This document shows positions 26,810-35,307 of a DNA stretch of 64,000 nt, piece by piece (position 1 is the first letter of the stretch; every line of letters begins with the position of its first letter). The DNA lies in the NCBI RefSeq assembly GCF_008017415.1, contig NZ_VRSV01000001.1, positions 186,001-250,000 on the forward strand. The letters run 5' to 3'. Made by a program: the position numbers and the translations under genes. Source of the DNA: Microbacterium hatanonis. GTDB taxonomy: Bacteria > Actinomycetota > Actinomycetes > Actinomycetales > Microbacteriaceae. The notes beneath the pieces are model-generated. The model was not told where the DNA came from, searched no databases, and was given only the letters and a program-made list of their open reading frames with translations.

Positions 26810-28207
26810 ATGACCACACCGCAGCAGGCGGCGAGCACCGCCGCAGCCGATCCGGCCGCCAAGCGGTCCACGGGCGACCTCGTCCGCGCCGCCGTCTCGG
26901 GCTGGCTCGGCACGGCGCTGGAGTTCATGGACTTCCAGCTCTACTCCCTGGCCGCAGCCCTGGTGTTCAACCAGCTGTTCTTCGGTTCGACCGACCCGGC
27001 CATGGCGGTCGTGCTCGCCATGGCGACCTACGGCGTCGGCTACATCGCCCGCCCGATCGGCGCCGTCTACTTCGCCCGCATGGGCGACCGCATCGGTCGT
27101 AAGAAGGTGCTTTTCTACACGATCCTGCTGATGGGCGCGGCGACCACCCTCATCGGAGTGCTGCCGACCTACGCGCAGGTCGGCGTGCTGGCCCCGATCC
27201 TGCTGGTCATCCTGCGTCTGGCGCAGGGCTTCGGCGCGGGAGCGGAGATCTCCGGCGCCGGCGTCATGCTCTCGGAGTACGCGCCGACCAACCGCCGCGG
27301 CATCATCGCCTCGCTGGTGGCGCTCGGCACGAACTGCGGCACGCTGCTCGCCTCGGGCATCTGGGCGATCCTCCTCGCTGTGATGCTCGAGAGCGACGTC
27401 ATCGCCTGGGGATGGCGCATCCCCTTCATCGGCAGTGCCGTCATCATGATCTTCGCCATCTGGGTGCGGATGAGCGTCAAGGAGAGCCCGGTCTTCGAGG
27501 AGCGCGTCGACGTCGTCGACGGCGTGGCGATGTCTCGCGAGCAGATGGTGGAGCAGGCCACGGCCACGAACGACGTGCGCACCCTCGAGTCGCTGGAGCG
27601 CAAGCCCGTCAAGGCGTTCCTGGTGTCCTTCTTCCTGCGCTTCGGCCAGGCCGGAAACTCGGGTCTGATCCAGACGTACCTGATCTCGTTCATCACGGTG
27701 ACCCTCGCGGTGCAGAAGGGCGTCGGCGCCGAGGTCGTCATCGTCTCGTCGCTGGTCGGGTTCGCCACCATCCCGATCGTCGGCTGGCTCGGCGACCGCA
27801 TCGGCCGCCGCCGGATGTACATCATCATGTCGTCGATCTCGCTGGTGCTGATCGTCCCGACGATGCTCGCGATCGCCTCGAAGGAGGTCGGCTGGATCTT
27901 CGTCGGCTACGTCGTGATCCACAACGTGTCGGTGCTCGGACTGGCGTCGATGGAGAACATCTCGATCCCCGAGATCTTCGGCGCCCGCAACCGCTACACC
28001 CTCACCGCGATCGTCCGCGAGATCGCCGCGATCATCGCGACGGGAATCGGACCGGTCATCGTCGCCGCCTGGGTCGCCGCCACCACGGGCAGCGTCGTGC
28101 CCATCATGATCCTCATGGGGCTGTTCACCGCATCCGCCCTCATCGCGGCCCTCGTCGCGAAGGAATGGACCGGTCGCGACCTGACCGACCCGCGCGCCGC
28201 CATGTGA
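26810..28207 (+). CDS. MFS transporter, metabolite:H+ symporter (MHS) type
   Basis: A 465-residue inner-membrane symporter with twelve predicted spans. The MHS/sugar-porter loop between spans 2 and 3 reads MGDRIGRKK and is mirrored in the second half by LGDRIGRRR. The start is behind GAAGGAG. Its position among sugar-acid enzymes suggests uptake of the pathway substrate (a hexonate such as L-gulonate or D-mannonate). An unusually long central loop (about residues 225-265) is charged. Confidence 0.9.
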   Translation: MTTPQQAASTAAADPAAKRSTGDLVRAAVSGWLGTALEFMDFQLYSLAAALVFNQLFFGSTDPAMAVVLAMATYGVGYIARPIGAVYFARMGDRIGRKKVLFYTILLMGAATTLIGVLPTYAQVGVLAPILLVILRLAQGFGAGAEISGAGVMLSEYAPTNRRGIIASLVALGTNCGTLLASGIWAILLAVMLESDVIAWGWRIPFIGSAVIMIFAIWVRMSVKESPVFEERVDVVDGVAMSREQMVEQATATNDVRTLESLERKPVKAFLVSFFLRFGQAGNSGLIQTYLISFITVTLAVQKGVGAEVVIVSSLVGFATIPIVGWLGDRIGRRRMYIIMSSISLVLIVPTMLAIASKEVGWIFVGYVVIHNVSVLGLASMENISIPEIFGARNRYTLTAIVREIAAIIATGIGPVIVAAWVAATTGSVVPIMILMGLFTASALIAALVAKEWTGRDLTDPRAAM

Positions 28208-28283
28208 GGTCGGCAGCACCCGTCACACCCCCTGGTGCGGCCGCCCACCCGGCGGCCGCACCACCGAACAAGGAGGATCGTCG

Positions 28284-29525
28284 ATGACGATCGAGACCGT
28301 CACCGTCAATGTCACCAGCCCCGGCCGCAACTTCGTCACGCTGAAGATCGTCACGTCCGACGGCATCGTCGGCTGGGGCGACGCCACACTGAACGGGCGC
28401 GAGCTCGCGGTGGCCTCATACCTCGGCGATCACGTCGCCTCGACCCTCATCGGTCGCGACGAGGACCGCATCGAGGACACCTGGCAGTACCTCTACCGCG
28501 GGCCGTACTGGCGACGCGGCCCGGTCACGATGGCCGCGATCGCCGCCGTCGACATGGCGCTGTGGGACATCAAGGCCAAGAAGGCCGGGATGCCGCTCTA
28601 CCAGCTGCTGGGGGGCGCCAGCCGATCGGGACTGCGCGTCTACGCGCACGCCTCCGGCACCGACTACGACGCGCTCGCGAACGCCATCACCGGCTACAAG
28701 GAGCTCGGCTACACGGCGGTGCGCGTGCAGACGGGGATCCCCGGGCTGGGCCAGATCTACGGCGTCTCGTCGTCGGGACCGGGCGTGCGCTACGACTACG
28801 AGCCCGCCAAGCGCGCCGCGGACGGGTCGGCCGCGTCGGCTCCGACCGAGGAGACCTGGGACACCCGCAAATACCTCTCGCACATGCCCGGCGTGTTCGC
28901 GCGCATCCGGGAGGACTTCGGCACCGATCTGCGCATCCTCCACGACGGTCACCACCGCATGACCCCGATCGAGGCGGCGCGGTTCGCGAAGGACATCGAG
29001 CCCTACGACCTGTTCTGGCTGGAGGACTGCACTCCCGCGGAGGACCAGTCGGCGCTGCGGCTCGTCCGCCAGCACAGCACCACCCCGCTCGCGATCGGCG
29101 AGGTGTTCAACTCGGTCTACGACTACCAGACCCTCATCACCGAGCGGCTCATCGACTACGTGCGATCGGCGGTCACGCACACCGGCGGCATCAGCGCGAT
29201 GAAGAAGCTGCTCGACTTCGCCGGCATCTACGGCATCAAATCCGGCATCCACGGCCCGACCGACATCTCGCCCGTCGGCATGGCGGCGGCGCTGCACCTC
29301 GGCATGGCGATCCACAACTTCGGCATCCAGGAGTACATGCCCCACAACGCGCAGACGCTCGAGGTCTTCCGCACGTCGTTCACCTTCGACAGCGGGTTCC
29401 TGCACCCGAGCGAGCAGCCCGGCCTCGGAGTCGAGCTCGACGAGGATGCGGCGTCCGCCTACGAGTACACCAAGGCGTACCTGCCCGTGAACCGCCTCAC
29501 CGACGGGACCATGCATGACTGGTGA
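28284..29525 (+). CDS. manD: D-mannonate dehydratase, enolase superfamily
   Basis: Dehydrates D-mannonate to 2-keto-3-deoxy-D-gluconate. The 413-residue protein matches the ManD subgroup residue by residue: Arg147 and Tyr159 in the VRVQTG...IYG loop, metal ligands Asp221 (HDGHH), Glu247 (WLEDC) and Glu273 (AIGEVFNS), and His223. A GGAGG ribosome site precedes the ATG. Some ManD proteins are slow and act partly on gluconate, which cannot be excluded. It overlaps the eda gene by 11 bases and feeds it through KdgK. Confidence 0.93.
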   Translation: MTIETVTVNVTSPGRNFVTLKIVTSDGIVGWGDATLNGRELAVASYLGDHVASTLIGRDEDRIEDTWQYLYRGPYWRRGPVTMAAIAAVDMALWDIKAKKAGMPLYQLLGGASRSGLRVYAHASGTDYDALANAITGYKELGYTAVRVQTGIPGLGQIYGVSSSGPGVRYDYEPAKRAADGSAASAPTEETWDTRKYLSHMPGVFARIREDFGTDLRILHDGHHRMTPIEAARFAKDIEPYDLFWLEDCTPAEDQSALRLVRQHSTTPLAIGEVFNSVYDYQTLITERLIDYVRSAVTHTGGISAMKKLLDFAGIYGIKSGIHGPTDISPVGMAAALHLGMAIHNFGIQEYMPHNAQTLEVFRTSFTFDSGFLHPSEQPGLGVELDEDAASAYEYTKAYLPVNRLTDGTMHDW

Positions 29526-30171
29526 CACGGCCGTGCGCCTCGCCCTCCCCGCCCGTACCCGCGACACCCGACTGATCGTCGTGGTGCGTGCGCCCTCGGC
29601 CGACGACTACGACGGCGTGATCGAGGCTCTCCTCGACGCGGGGGTGCAGAGCGTCGAGCTGACCCTCACCACCCCCGGCACGATCGAGCGGCTCGCCGGC
29701 CTCGTCGACCGGTACGGCGACGGCATCGACCTGGGCGTCGGCACCGTCGTGGATGCCGACCAGCTCTCCCGCGCGGTCGACGCGGGTGCCCGCTACCTCG
29801 TCACGCCGGTGACGTCGGCGTCCCTGGTCGCCCAGGCGACCGCCGCCGGTGTCCCGATCGTCCCGGGAGGACTCACCCCCACCGAGCTGTTCGCGTCGTG
29901 GTCGGCGGGAGCGTCGGCGGTGAAGGTGTTCCCGGCGGGGCAGGTCTCGCCCGACTACGTCAAGGATCTGCGAGGCCCCTTCCCGGGGATCGACGTGGTG
30001 CCCTCGGGCGGCGTCGACCTGACGGGAGCGGAGGCATGGCTGCGCGCGGGTGCGGTCGCCGTCAGCGTCGGCGGGCCGCTCCTGGGCGACGCCCTGCGAG
30101 GCGGCGATCGCGCAGCCCTGCGCGCGCGGGCGGACGCCTTCGTCGAGGTCTGCGCGAGGGCGACCCCGTGA
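29515..30171 (+). CDS. eda: 2-keto-3-deoxy-6-phosphogluconate aldolase
   Basis: Splits KDPG into pyruvate and glyceraldehyde-3-phosphate. The 218-residue TIM-barrel protein has the Schiff-base lysine in [11 protein letters not shown] (about Lys137), the general acid glutamate in VELTLTTP (about Glu48), and [10 protein letters not shown] and PSGGV segments for phosphate binding. The start lies inside manD and the stop overlaps kdgK by GTGA, so expression is tightly coupled. Confidence 0.93.
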   Translation: MTGDTAVRLALPARTRDTRLIVVVRAPSADDYDGVIEALLDAGVQSVELTLTTPGTIERLAGLVDRYGDGIDLGVGTVVDADQLSRAVDAGARYLVTPVTSASLVAQATAAGVPIVPGGLTPTELFASWSAGASAVKVFPAGQVSPDYVKDLRGPFPGIDVVPSGGVDLTGAEAWLRAGAVAVSVGGPLLGDALRGGDRAALRARADAFVEVCARATP

Positions 30172-31139
30172 CCGCGGCGGACGCCGCGGCACCTGCGCCG
30201 CGCGTCGTGACCCTCGGAGAGACCATGGCGCTGATGCGCACCCGTGAGATCGGATCGCTGCGTCACGCCACCGACCTCGCGCTCGGCATCGGCGGCGCGG
30301 AGAGCAACGTCGCCATCGGCCTGCGCCGCCTGGGGGTCGATGCGTCGTGGCTCGGCCGCGTCGGCGACGATCCTCTCGGAGAGCGCGTGCAGCGCGAGAT
30401 CCGCGCGGAGGGCGTGGACGTGCGTTGCGTCGTGGACGCCGACGCCCCCACGGGCCTCATGCTGAAGGAGCGGCCGTCGGCCTCGTCCACCGCGGTGTTC
30501 TACTACCGCGCAGCATCCGCGGGGTCTCGTCTGTCGCCGGACGATCTTCCCGAGGGCTGGGTCGAGGAGGCCGACCTGCTGCACGTCACGGGCATCTCGG
30601 CCCTCGTCTCGGCATCCGCGCGCGACTGCGTGGCCGAGGCGATCCTCCGCGCGAAGAACGCCGGGGTCCGCGTCAGCTTCGACGTCAACTACCGTTCGGC
30701 GCTCGGCTCGCCCGCTGCCGATGACGAACTGCGCGCGCTCGCCGCCCGTGCCGACATCGTGTTCGGGGGCGACGACGAGCTGCAGTTCCTCCGGCCGGGG
30801 CACTCGGCCGAGGCGGCGGCCCGGCACCTGATCGACGAGGGGTGCGGCGAGGTCGTCCTCAAACGCGGGGCCGACGGCGCGACGGCCTACGTAGACGGCG
30901 ATGTCGTGCACTCCCCGGGATTCGTCGTCGACGTCGTCGACACGGTCGGCGCGGGCGACGCCTTCGTGGCGGGCTACCTCAGCGGCCTGCTCGCGGGCCT
31001 CGATCCGCCGTCGCGGCTGGCCCGGGCGAACGCCTGCGGAGCCATGCTGTGCATGACCCCGGGCGACTGGGAGTCGAGTCCCACGCTTCGAGACCTGGCC
31101 CGTTTCTGCGACCCCGACGGCGACCCCGTCCTCCGCTGA
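30168..31139 (+). CDS. kdgK: 2-keto-3-deoxygluconate kinase, PfkB family
   Basis: Phosphorylates KDG to KDPG. The 323-residue ribokinase-type enzyme has the GGAESNVAIGLRRLG substrate motif, DVNYRSALG characteristic of KDG kinases, and the PfkB signature DTVGAGDAFVAGY with the catalytic Asp. The GTG start overlaps the eda stop. It is the last gene of the sugar-acid operon and is followed directly by a 56-bp inverted repeat. Confidence 0.92.
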   Translation: MTAADAAAPAPRVVTLGETMALMRTREIGSLRHATDLALGIGGAESNVAIGLRRLGVDASWLGRVGDDPLGERVQREIRAEGVDVRCVVDADAPTGLMLKERPSASSTAVFYYRAASAGSRLSPDDLPEGWVEEADLLHVTGISALVSASARDCVAEAILRAKNAGVRVSFDVNYRSALGSPAADDELRALAARADIVFGGDDELQFLRPGHSAEAAARHLIDEGCGEVVLKRGADGATAYVDGDVVHSPGFVVDVVDTVGAGDAFVAGYLSGLLAGLDPPSRLARANACGAMLCMTPGDWESSPTLRDLARFCDPDGDPVLR

Positions 31140-31144
31140 GCGCT

Positions 31145-31200
31145 GAGGTGCCGCGACCGGGTGCTTCCCGCCCGGCGGAGACGCCGGAACGCGGCACCTC
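31145..31200. repeat. 56-bp inverted-repeat element, family 2 copy 2
   Basis: Outer arms GAGGTGCCGCG (31145-31155) and CGCGGCACCTC (31190-31200) are perfectly complementary. It shares with the copy at 23232 the segments CGGGTGC and the right flank CACCTCGGCGA. It closes the sugar-acid operon before the tRNA promoter. Confidence 0.85.
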
Positions 31201-31219
31201 GGCGATCTCCGAGCCTCGG

Positions 31220-31249
31220 TTCGCCTCGGCCGGGGGCATGGCATAGACT
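31220..31249 (+). promoter_or_regulatory. Probable promoter of the tRNA-Trp/secE/nusG unit
   Basis: TTCGCC (31220-31225) and TAGACT (31244-31249) are spaced by 18 bases, fitting an actinobacterial housekeeping promoter. About 105 bases of leader would precede the tRNA. No other good promoter is visible before secE, so tRNA-Trp, secE and nusG may share this transcript. Confidence 0.45.
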
Positions 31250-31359
31250 GGATGGAGCAGTTGAAGTCTGCATTCTTTCGCCGTGCCCGCGGGTCGGGAC
31301 GACAATCCCCGGTCAGGTCAGGGTGGAAGACTGTGGGCATCCCGGGCCGCAAGGCCTTA

Positions 31360-31431
<72 letters not shown>

Positions 31432-31467
31432 CGCGTCAGCGCACGCTGACACACGGAAGGTACTCAG

Positions 31468-31755
31468 GTGAGTTCGATGGTCCAGGATGAGCCGGCGGGC
31501 GGCGACGTCGTCGCCAAGCGTGACGCGCCGCGCGAGAAGAAGCCCAACTTCTTCCTGCGCATCGTCATCTTCATCCGCCAGGTCTTCGCAGAGCTTCGCA
31601 AGGTCGTCACGCCGACCCGTCAGGAGCTGCTGAAGTTCACGGCAGTCGTGCTCGGTTTCGTCGTCGTGATGATGGCGCTGGTCTACGGACTCGACGTGCT
31701 TTTCGTCTGGGTCACGAGCGTCGTGTTCGGCGTACCGGGCGGCACCGTCCCCTGA
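31468..31755 (+). CDS. secE: Preprotein translocase subunit SecE
   Basis: A 95-residue subunit of the SecYEG channel. The charged N-terminus is followed by the conserved amphipathic motif FIRQVFAELRKVVTPTRQEL and one membrane span (about 57-82), the minimal SecE form. The GTG start has GGAAGG seven bases upstream; an ATG nine bases later is possible. It sits between tRNA-Trp and nusG as usual. Confidence 0.95.
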   Translation: MSSMVQDEPAGGDVVAKRDAPREKKPNFFLRIVIFIRQVFAELRKVVTPTRQELLKFTAVVLGFVVVMMALVYGLDVLFVWVTSVVFGVPGGTVP

Positions 31756-31817
31756 GCGGCGCCTCTGCGCCCGCGGAGCGCGTCGAGCGCTCGCACCACG
31801 AACGGAAGAGAACACAA

Positions 31818-32939
31818 GTGTCAGAACGATTCACCGACGACGCCGACTGGGCGACCGCGGCCGAGCAGTCCAGCGAGGACGACGAAGCCCAGGAGGGCAA
31901 CCAGCTCGCCGCCGAGGAGCGCTCCGTCGCACCCGCCGAGCAGGTCGCCCTGCACATCGAGGACGAGAACGGCTCCGATGAGAGCGACGGCCTCGACGAG
32001 ATCGAGATCGATGACCCTGAGGCCGACGCGATCGTGAACGACGCGCTCGAGATCGACCAGGCCGCTGAGGCCCAGGCCGCCGCCGAGGTGCTCACCGAGT
32101 CGCTCGAGGACGAGGTCGCCGAGCGCGCCGCCGAGGCCGCCGACGACGTCACCCCCTACGACGGTCCCGACGTCAACGGCGAGCCCGACGCACCGGTGCT
32201 CGACGAGGACTTCGTCCAGGACGTGGATGCTGCGGCCTCCGTCGTCGACGATGTGGAAGCATCCGTCTCGCCCGCCGACGCCGCCGAGGCTCCGGCCGAC
32301 GGCGAGAGCGACGAAGACGCCGACCCGTACGAAGAGTTCCGCATGGATCTGCGGATGCTTCCGGGCAAGTGGTACGTCATCCACTCCTACGCCGGGTTCG
32401 AGCGCAAGGTGAAGGCCAACATCGAGCAGCGCAAGTCGACGCTCGAGGTCGAGGACGACATCTACCAGGTCGAGGTCCCGATGGAGGACGTCGTCGAGAT
32501 CAAGAACGGGCAGCGCAAGATGGTCACGCGTGTCCGGATCCCCGGCTACGTGCTGGTGCGCATGGAGCTCAACGAAGACACCTGGTCGGTCGTGCGTCAC
32601 ACGCCCGGCGTCACGGGCTTCGTCGGCAACGCGCACAACCCGACCCCGCTCCGCTTCGAAGAAGCCTTCAACATGCTGAAGAGCCTCGTCGAGGTCAAGG
32701 AGGTCGCTCCCGCGAAGGCCGGCGCCACGAAGGGCGGCCAGCCGCTCGCGCGCAGCGTCGTCACCGAGGTCGACTTCGAGATCGGCGAGACGATCACGAT
32801 CAAGGAGGGCTCGTTCGCGGGTCTTCCCGGTTCGATCAGCGAGATCAAGCCCGAGAGCGGCAAGCTCACGGTGCTCGTGTCGCTCTTCGAGCGCGAGACG
32901 CCGGTCGAGCTGTCGTTCGACCAGGTCACCAAGCAGTAA
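31818..32939 (+). CDS. nusG: Transcription antitermination factor NusG with long acidic N-terminal extension
   Basis: Binds RNA polymerase and links transcription to Rho and the ribosome. The NGN domain begins near residue 184 (GKWYVIHSYAGFERKVKANI), and the KOW domain with its EGSFAGLPGSISEI loop ends the protein. The first ~175 residues are extra: about sixty Asp/Glu, three Arg and no Lys, low in aromatic residues, hence likely disordered. Total length 373 against 181 in E. coli NusG. The GTG start has a GGAAGAG site. Actinobacterial NusG proteins often have some extension, but this one is long. Confidence 0.96.
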   Translation: MSERFTDDADWATAAEQSSEDDEAQEGNQLAAEERSVAPAEQVALHIEDENGSDESDGLDEIEIDDPEADAIVNDALEIDQAAEAQAAAEVLTESLEDEVAERAAEAADDVTPYDGPDVNGEPDAPVLDEDFVQDVDAAASVVDDVEASVSPADAAEAPADGESDEDADPYEEFRMDLRMLPGKWYVIHSYAGFERKVKANIEQRKSTLEVEDDIYQVEVPMEDVVEIKNGQRKMVTRVRIPGYVLVRMELNEDTWSVVRHTPGVTGFVGNAHNPTPLRFEEAFNMLKSLVEVKEVAPAKAGATKGGQPLARSVVTEVDFEIGETITIKEGSFAGLPGSISEIKPESGKLTVLVSLFERETPVELSFDQVTKQ

Positions 32940-32957
32940 CAACAGACTTCCCGAGGG

Positions 32958-33055
32958 GTGCGCTCGTCGCACGGCCCCGGGGGAACCGCTGTCCGGAGAT
33001 GCCGGACGTGCGGGAGAACGGATTCGGTCCCCGAGCCTGTCGACGGGCCCGAATC
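32958..33055 (+). promoter_or_regulatory. Structured leader between nusG and rplK
   Basis: Three hairpins occur in the 137-base gap: GTGCG/CGCAC (32958-32972), GTCCGG/CCGGAC (32991-33007, five-base loop) and GATTCGG/CCGAATC (33021-33055). None has a T-run. In other bacteria the rplK-rplA leader binds L1 for autogenous control, so the last hairpin just upstream of the ribosome site is a candidate for that; the first may slow or end nusG transcription. Confidence 0.4.
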
Positions 33056-33076
33056 GTTCGATGAAAGGAAAAGGAA

Positions 33077-33508
33077 ATGGCACCCAAGAAGAGGGTTACC
33101 GGCCTGATCAAGCTCCAGATCAAGGCCGGCGCCGCCAACCCCGCGCCGCCGATCGGTCCGGCGCTGGGTCAGCACGGCGTCAACATCATGGAGTTCTGCA
33201 AGGCGTACAACGCGGCGACCGAGGCCCAGCGCGGCAACGTCATCCCCGTCGAGATCACCGTCTACGAGGACCGCAGCTTCACGTTCATCCTGAAGACGCC
33301 CCCGGCCGCTGAGCTCATCAAGAAGGCCGCCGGTCTGTCCAAGGGCTCGCCGACGCCGCACACCACCAAGGTGGGCAAGCTCACCAAGGAGCAGGTGCGC
33401 GAGATCGCGACCACCAAGCAGCCCGACCTCAATGCGAACGACATCGAGGCCGCGTCGAAGATCATCGCCGGCACCGCCCGTTCCATGGGCATCACGGTCG
33501 AGGGCTGA
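33077..33508 (+). CDS. rplK: 50S ribosomal protein L11
   Basis: A 143-residue component of the GTPase-associated centre, binding 23S rRNA with L10 and L12. The N-terminal domain has the proline pair [22 protein letters not shown], and the C-terminal RNA-binding domain includes [14 protein letters not shown] and the final GTARSMGI. An AAAGGA site precedes the ATG. First gene of the L11-L1 pair. Confidence 0.98.
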
Positions 33509-33521
33509 GGGGAATACGAAT

Positions 33522-34214
33522 ATGGCTACCAAGTCCAAGGCCTTCCAGGCCGCTGCCGCCAAGATCGAGGCGGACAAGTTCTACACCCCCACCGAGGCTG
33601 TCGCCCTCGCGAAGGAGACCGGTTCGGCGAAGTTCGACTCGACCGTCGAGGTCGCGCTGAAGCTCGCCGTCGACCCCCGCAAGGCCGACCAGATGGTTCG
33701 CGGAACGGTCATCCTGCCCCACGGCACGGGTAAGACCGCCCGCGTCATCGTGTTCGCGACCGGTCCCGCGGCCGAGGCTGCGATCGCTGCCGGCGCCGAC
33801 GAGGTCGGCGGAGCCGAGCTCATCGAGAAGGTCGCCGGCGGCTACACGTCGTTCGACGCCGCCGTCTCGACCCCCGAGCTCATGGGCCAGGTCGGTCGTC
33901 TCGGCAAGGTGCTGGGCCCCCGCGGCCTGATGCCGAACCCGAAGACCGGCACCGTGACCCCCAACCCGGCCAAGGCCGTCGAGGAGATCAAGGGCGGAAA
34001 GATCGAGTTCCGCGTCGACAAGCACGCCAACGTGCACTTCGTCGTCGGCAAGGCATCGTTCTCGGCCGAGCAGCTCGACGAGAACATCGCCGCGGCTCTC
34101 GAAGAGGTCGTTCGTCTGAAGCCGTCGAGCTCGAAGGGCCGCTACATCCAGAAGGGTGCGGTCTCGACCACGTTCGGCCCCGGCATCCCGCTGGACGTCA
34201 ACGCCATCGTCTGA
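33522..34214 (+). CDS. rplA: 50S ribosomal protein L1
   Basis: A 230-residue protein of the L1 stalk, and usually the autogenous repressor of its own operon. It has the [12 protein letters not shown] segment, [16 protein letters not shown] and the final helix. The gene starts 13 bases after rplK behind GAGGGGAA. A strong terminator follows immediately, so the rplKA unit ends here rather than continuing into rplJL. Confidence 0.98.
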   Translation: MATKSKAFQAAAAKIEADKFYTPTEAVALAKETGSAKFDSTVEVALKLAVDPRKADQMVRGTVILPHGTGKTARVIVFATGPAAEAAIAAGADEVGGAELIEKVAGGYTSFDAAVSTPELMGQVGRLGKVLGPRGLMPNPKTGTVTPNPAKAVEEIKGGKIEFRVDKHANVHFVVGKASFSAEQLDENIAAALEEVVRLKPSSSKGRYIQKGAVSTTFGPGIPLDVNAIV

Positions 34215-34225
34215 CGCATCGCGTA

Positions 34226-34264
34226 CGAAGAGGGCCTCACCGGTTTCCGGTGGGGCCCTCTTCG
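34226..34264 (+). terminator. Terminator of the rplKA operon
   Basis: CGAAGAGGGCC and GGCCCTCTTCG with inner CACCGG/CCGGTG form an almost perfect 17-bp stem with a three-base loop. It begins 11 bases after the rplA stop and also lies before the convergent acylphosphatase gene, so it can act in both directions. Confidence 0.85.
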
Positions 34265-34273
34265 CGTCTGCCG

Positions 34274-34549
34274 TCAGACGGTGTCGCGGATCTCGAAGCC
34301 GTGCTCTCCGGTGACGGGGACGTCGCTGACTTGCACGTCGTCGACGCGCGCGCCCGGTGGGCCGTGCGCCATCCAGGCCAGCACCGCGTCGACCTGGTCG
34401 GGCGAGCCCTCCACCTCGGCCTCGACGGAGCCGTCGGCTCTGTTGCGCACCCATCCCGTCACTTCGGCACGCCGCGCGAATCGGCCGGCCGTATAGCGGT
34501 AGCCGACCCCCTGGACCAGACCTCGGACGACGATGTGGATGCGGCGCAT
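34274..34549 (-). CDS. acyP: Acylphosphatase
   Basis: A 91-residue enzyme that hydrolyses acyl phosphates. The catalytic loop VRGLVQGVGYRY contains the phosphate-binding arginine, and the catalytic Asn lies in GWVRNRADGSVE. I chose the inner ATG because it gives the usual length and N-terminus (MRRIHIVV); an upstream ATG at 34567 would add six residues. The lysE gene lies just upstream on the same strand. Confidence 0.92.
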   Translation of the reverse strand: MRRIHIVVRGLVQGVGYRYTAGRFARRAEVTGWVRNRADGSVEAEVEGSPDQVDAVLAWMAHGPPGARVDDVQVSDVPVTGEHGFEIRDTV

Positions 34550-34580
34550 CTGCCCATCGTGCCGCACGCTCGGCGCCGTG

Positions 34581-35237
34581 TCAGTGCGGAAGCACCAGGG
34601 TGATCGCCAGCACGATCATCACGACCGCGATCATCCCGTCGAGGATCCGCCACGCGCGAGGGGTCGCGAGCCACCGGCTGAGGTAGCGCGATCCGAACGC
34701 GAGTGCGAGGAACCAGGCCACGCTCGCCAGCATGGCGCCCGCCGCGAAGACCCACCGGGCATCGCCGTGGGTGGTCGCGACCGAACCGAGCAGGAACACC
34801 GTGTCGAGATACACGTGCGGATTCAGCCACGTGAGCGCCAGGCACGTCAGCACCACCGGAGCCAGGCGCGGTCGTGTCACCAGCGCTGTCGCTGCGGGCG
34901 CAGCATCCGACATCCCTCGCGTCGGTGCGGCGTCGACCTGCAGCGTCGCACCGGCCGGGTGCCAGGCGCGGCGAGCGGCGAGGAGGCCGTAGCCGAGGAG
35001 GAACGCCGCACCGGCCCATCGCACGACGTCGATCAGCCAGGGCACGGCCGCCAGCACGAGTCCGATACCCGATATGCCGACCGCGATGAGCACCGCATCC
35101 GAAGCGGCGCACACGAGCGCCACGGTGAGGACGAACTCGCGACGGAGTCCCTGACGCAGGACGAACAGGTTCTGCGCCCCGATCGCGACGATGAGCGAGA
35201 GGCCGAGTCCGATGCCGGCGAGGAAGGAGGTGAGCAC
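34581..35237 (-). CDS. lysE: LysE/ArgO family amino-acid exporter
   Basis: A 218-residue inner-membrane exporter of basic amino acids with five to six predicted spans. The N-terminal GLSLIVAIGAQNLFVLRQGL and the LNPHVYLDTVFLLGS motif are typical of LysE/ArgO. The GTG start has no good ribosome site; a -10 TAGCGT lies seven bases upstream, so the mRNA is probably leaderless. The divergent LysR-type gene encodes the expected activator. Confidence 0.93.
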   Translation of the reverse strand: MLTSFLAGIGLGLSLIVAIGAQNLFVLRQGLRREFVLTVALVCAASDAVLIAVGISGIGLVLAAVPWLIDVVRWAGAAFLLGYGLLAARRAWHPAGATLQVDAAPTRGMSDAAPAATALVTRPRLAPVVLTCLALTWLNPHVYLDTVFLLGSVATTHGDARWVFAAGAMLASVAWFLALAFGSRYLSRWLATPRAWRILDGMIAVVMIVLAITLVLPH

Positions 35238-35244
35238 GGATCCG

Positions 35245-35301
35245 ACGCTAAGTGCGCGCTTCTATCAAGTACAGCTCAATATTCTTCGTTGCCATTAGCG
35301 T
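35245..35301. promoter_or_regulatory. Divergent lysE/lysG promoters
   Basis: The 70-base gap carries the same -10 sequence TAGCGT on each strand: 35245-35250 (minus, seven bases from the lysE GTG) and 35296-35301 (plus, six bases from the lysG ATG). CGTTGC is repeated directly at 35287-35292 and 35299-35304. A LysR-type regulator would bind between the two promoters. Confidence 0.55.
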
Positions 35302-35307
35302 TGCTTC

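Noticed and set aside
28284..29525. Muconate cycloisomerase or generic enolase-superfamily enzyme
   Set aside because: Arg147, Tyr159 and the metal ligands at 221/247/273 fit ManD, and the neighbours complete the KDG pathway.
30168..30170. Frameshift between eda and kdgK
   Set aside because: Both proteins are full-length with intact motifs; the GTGA overlap is ordinary translational coupling.
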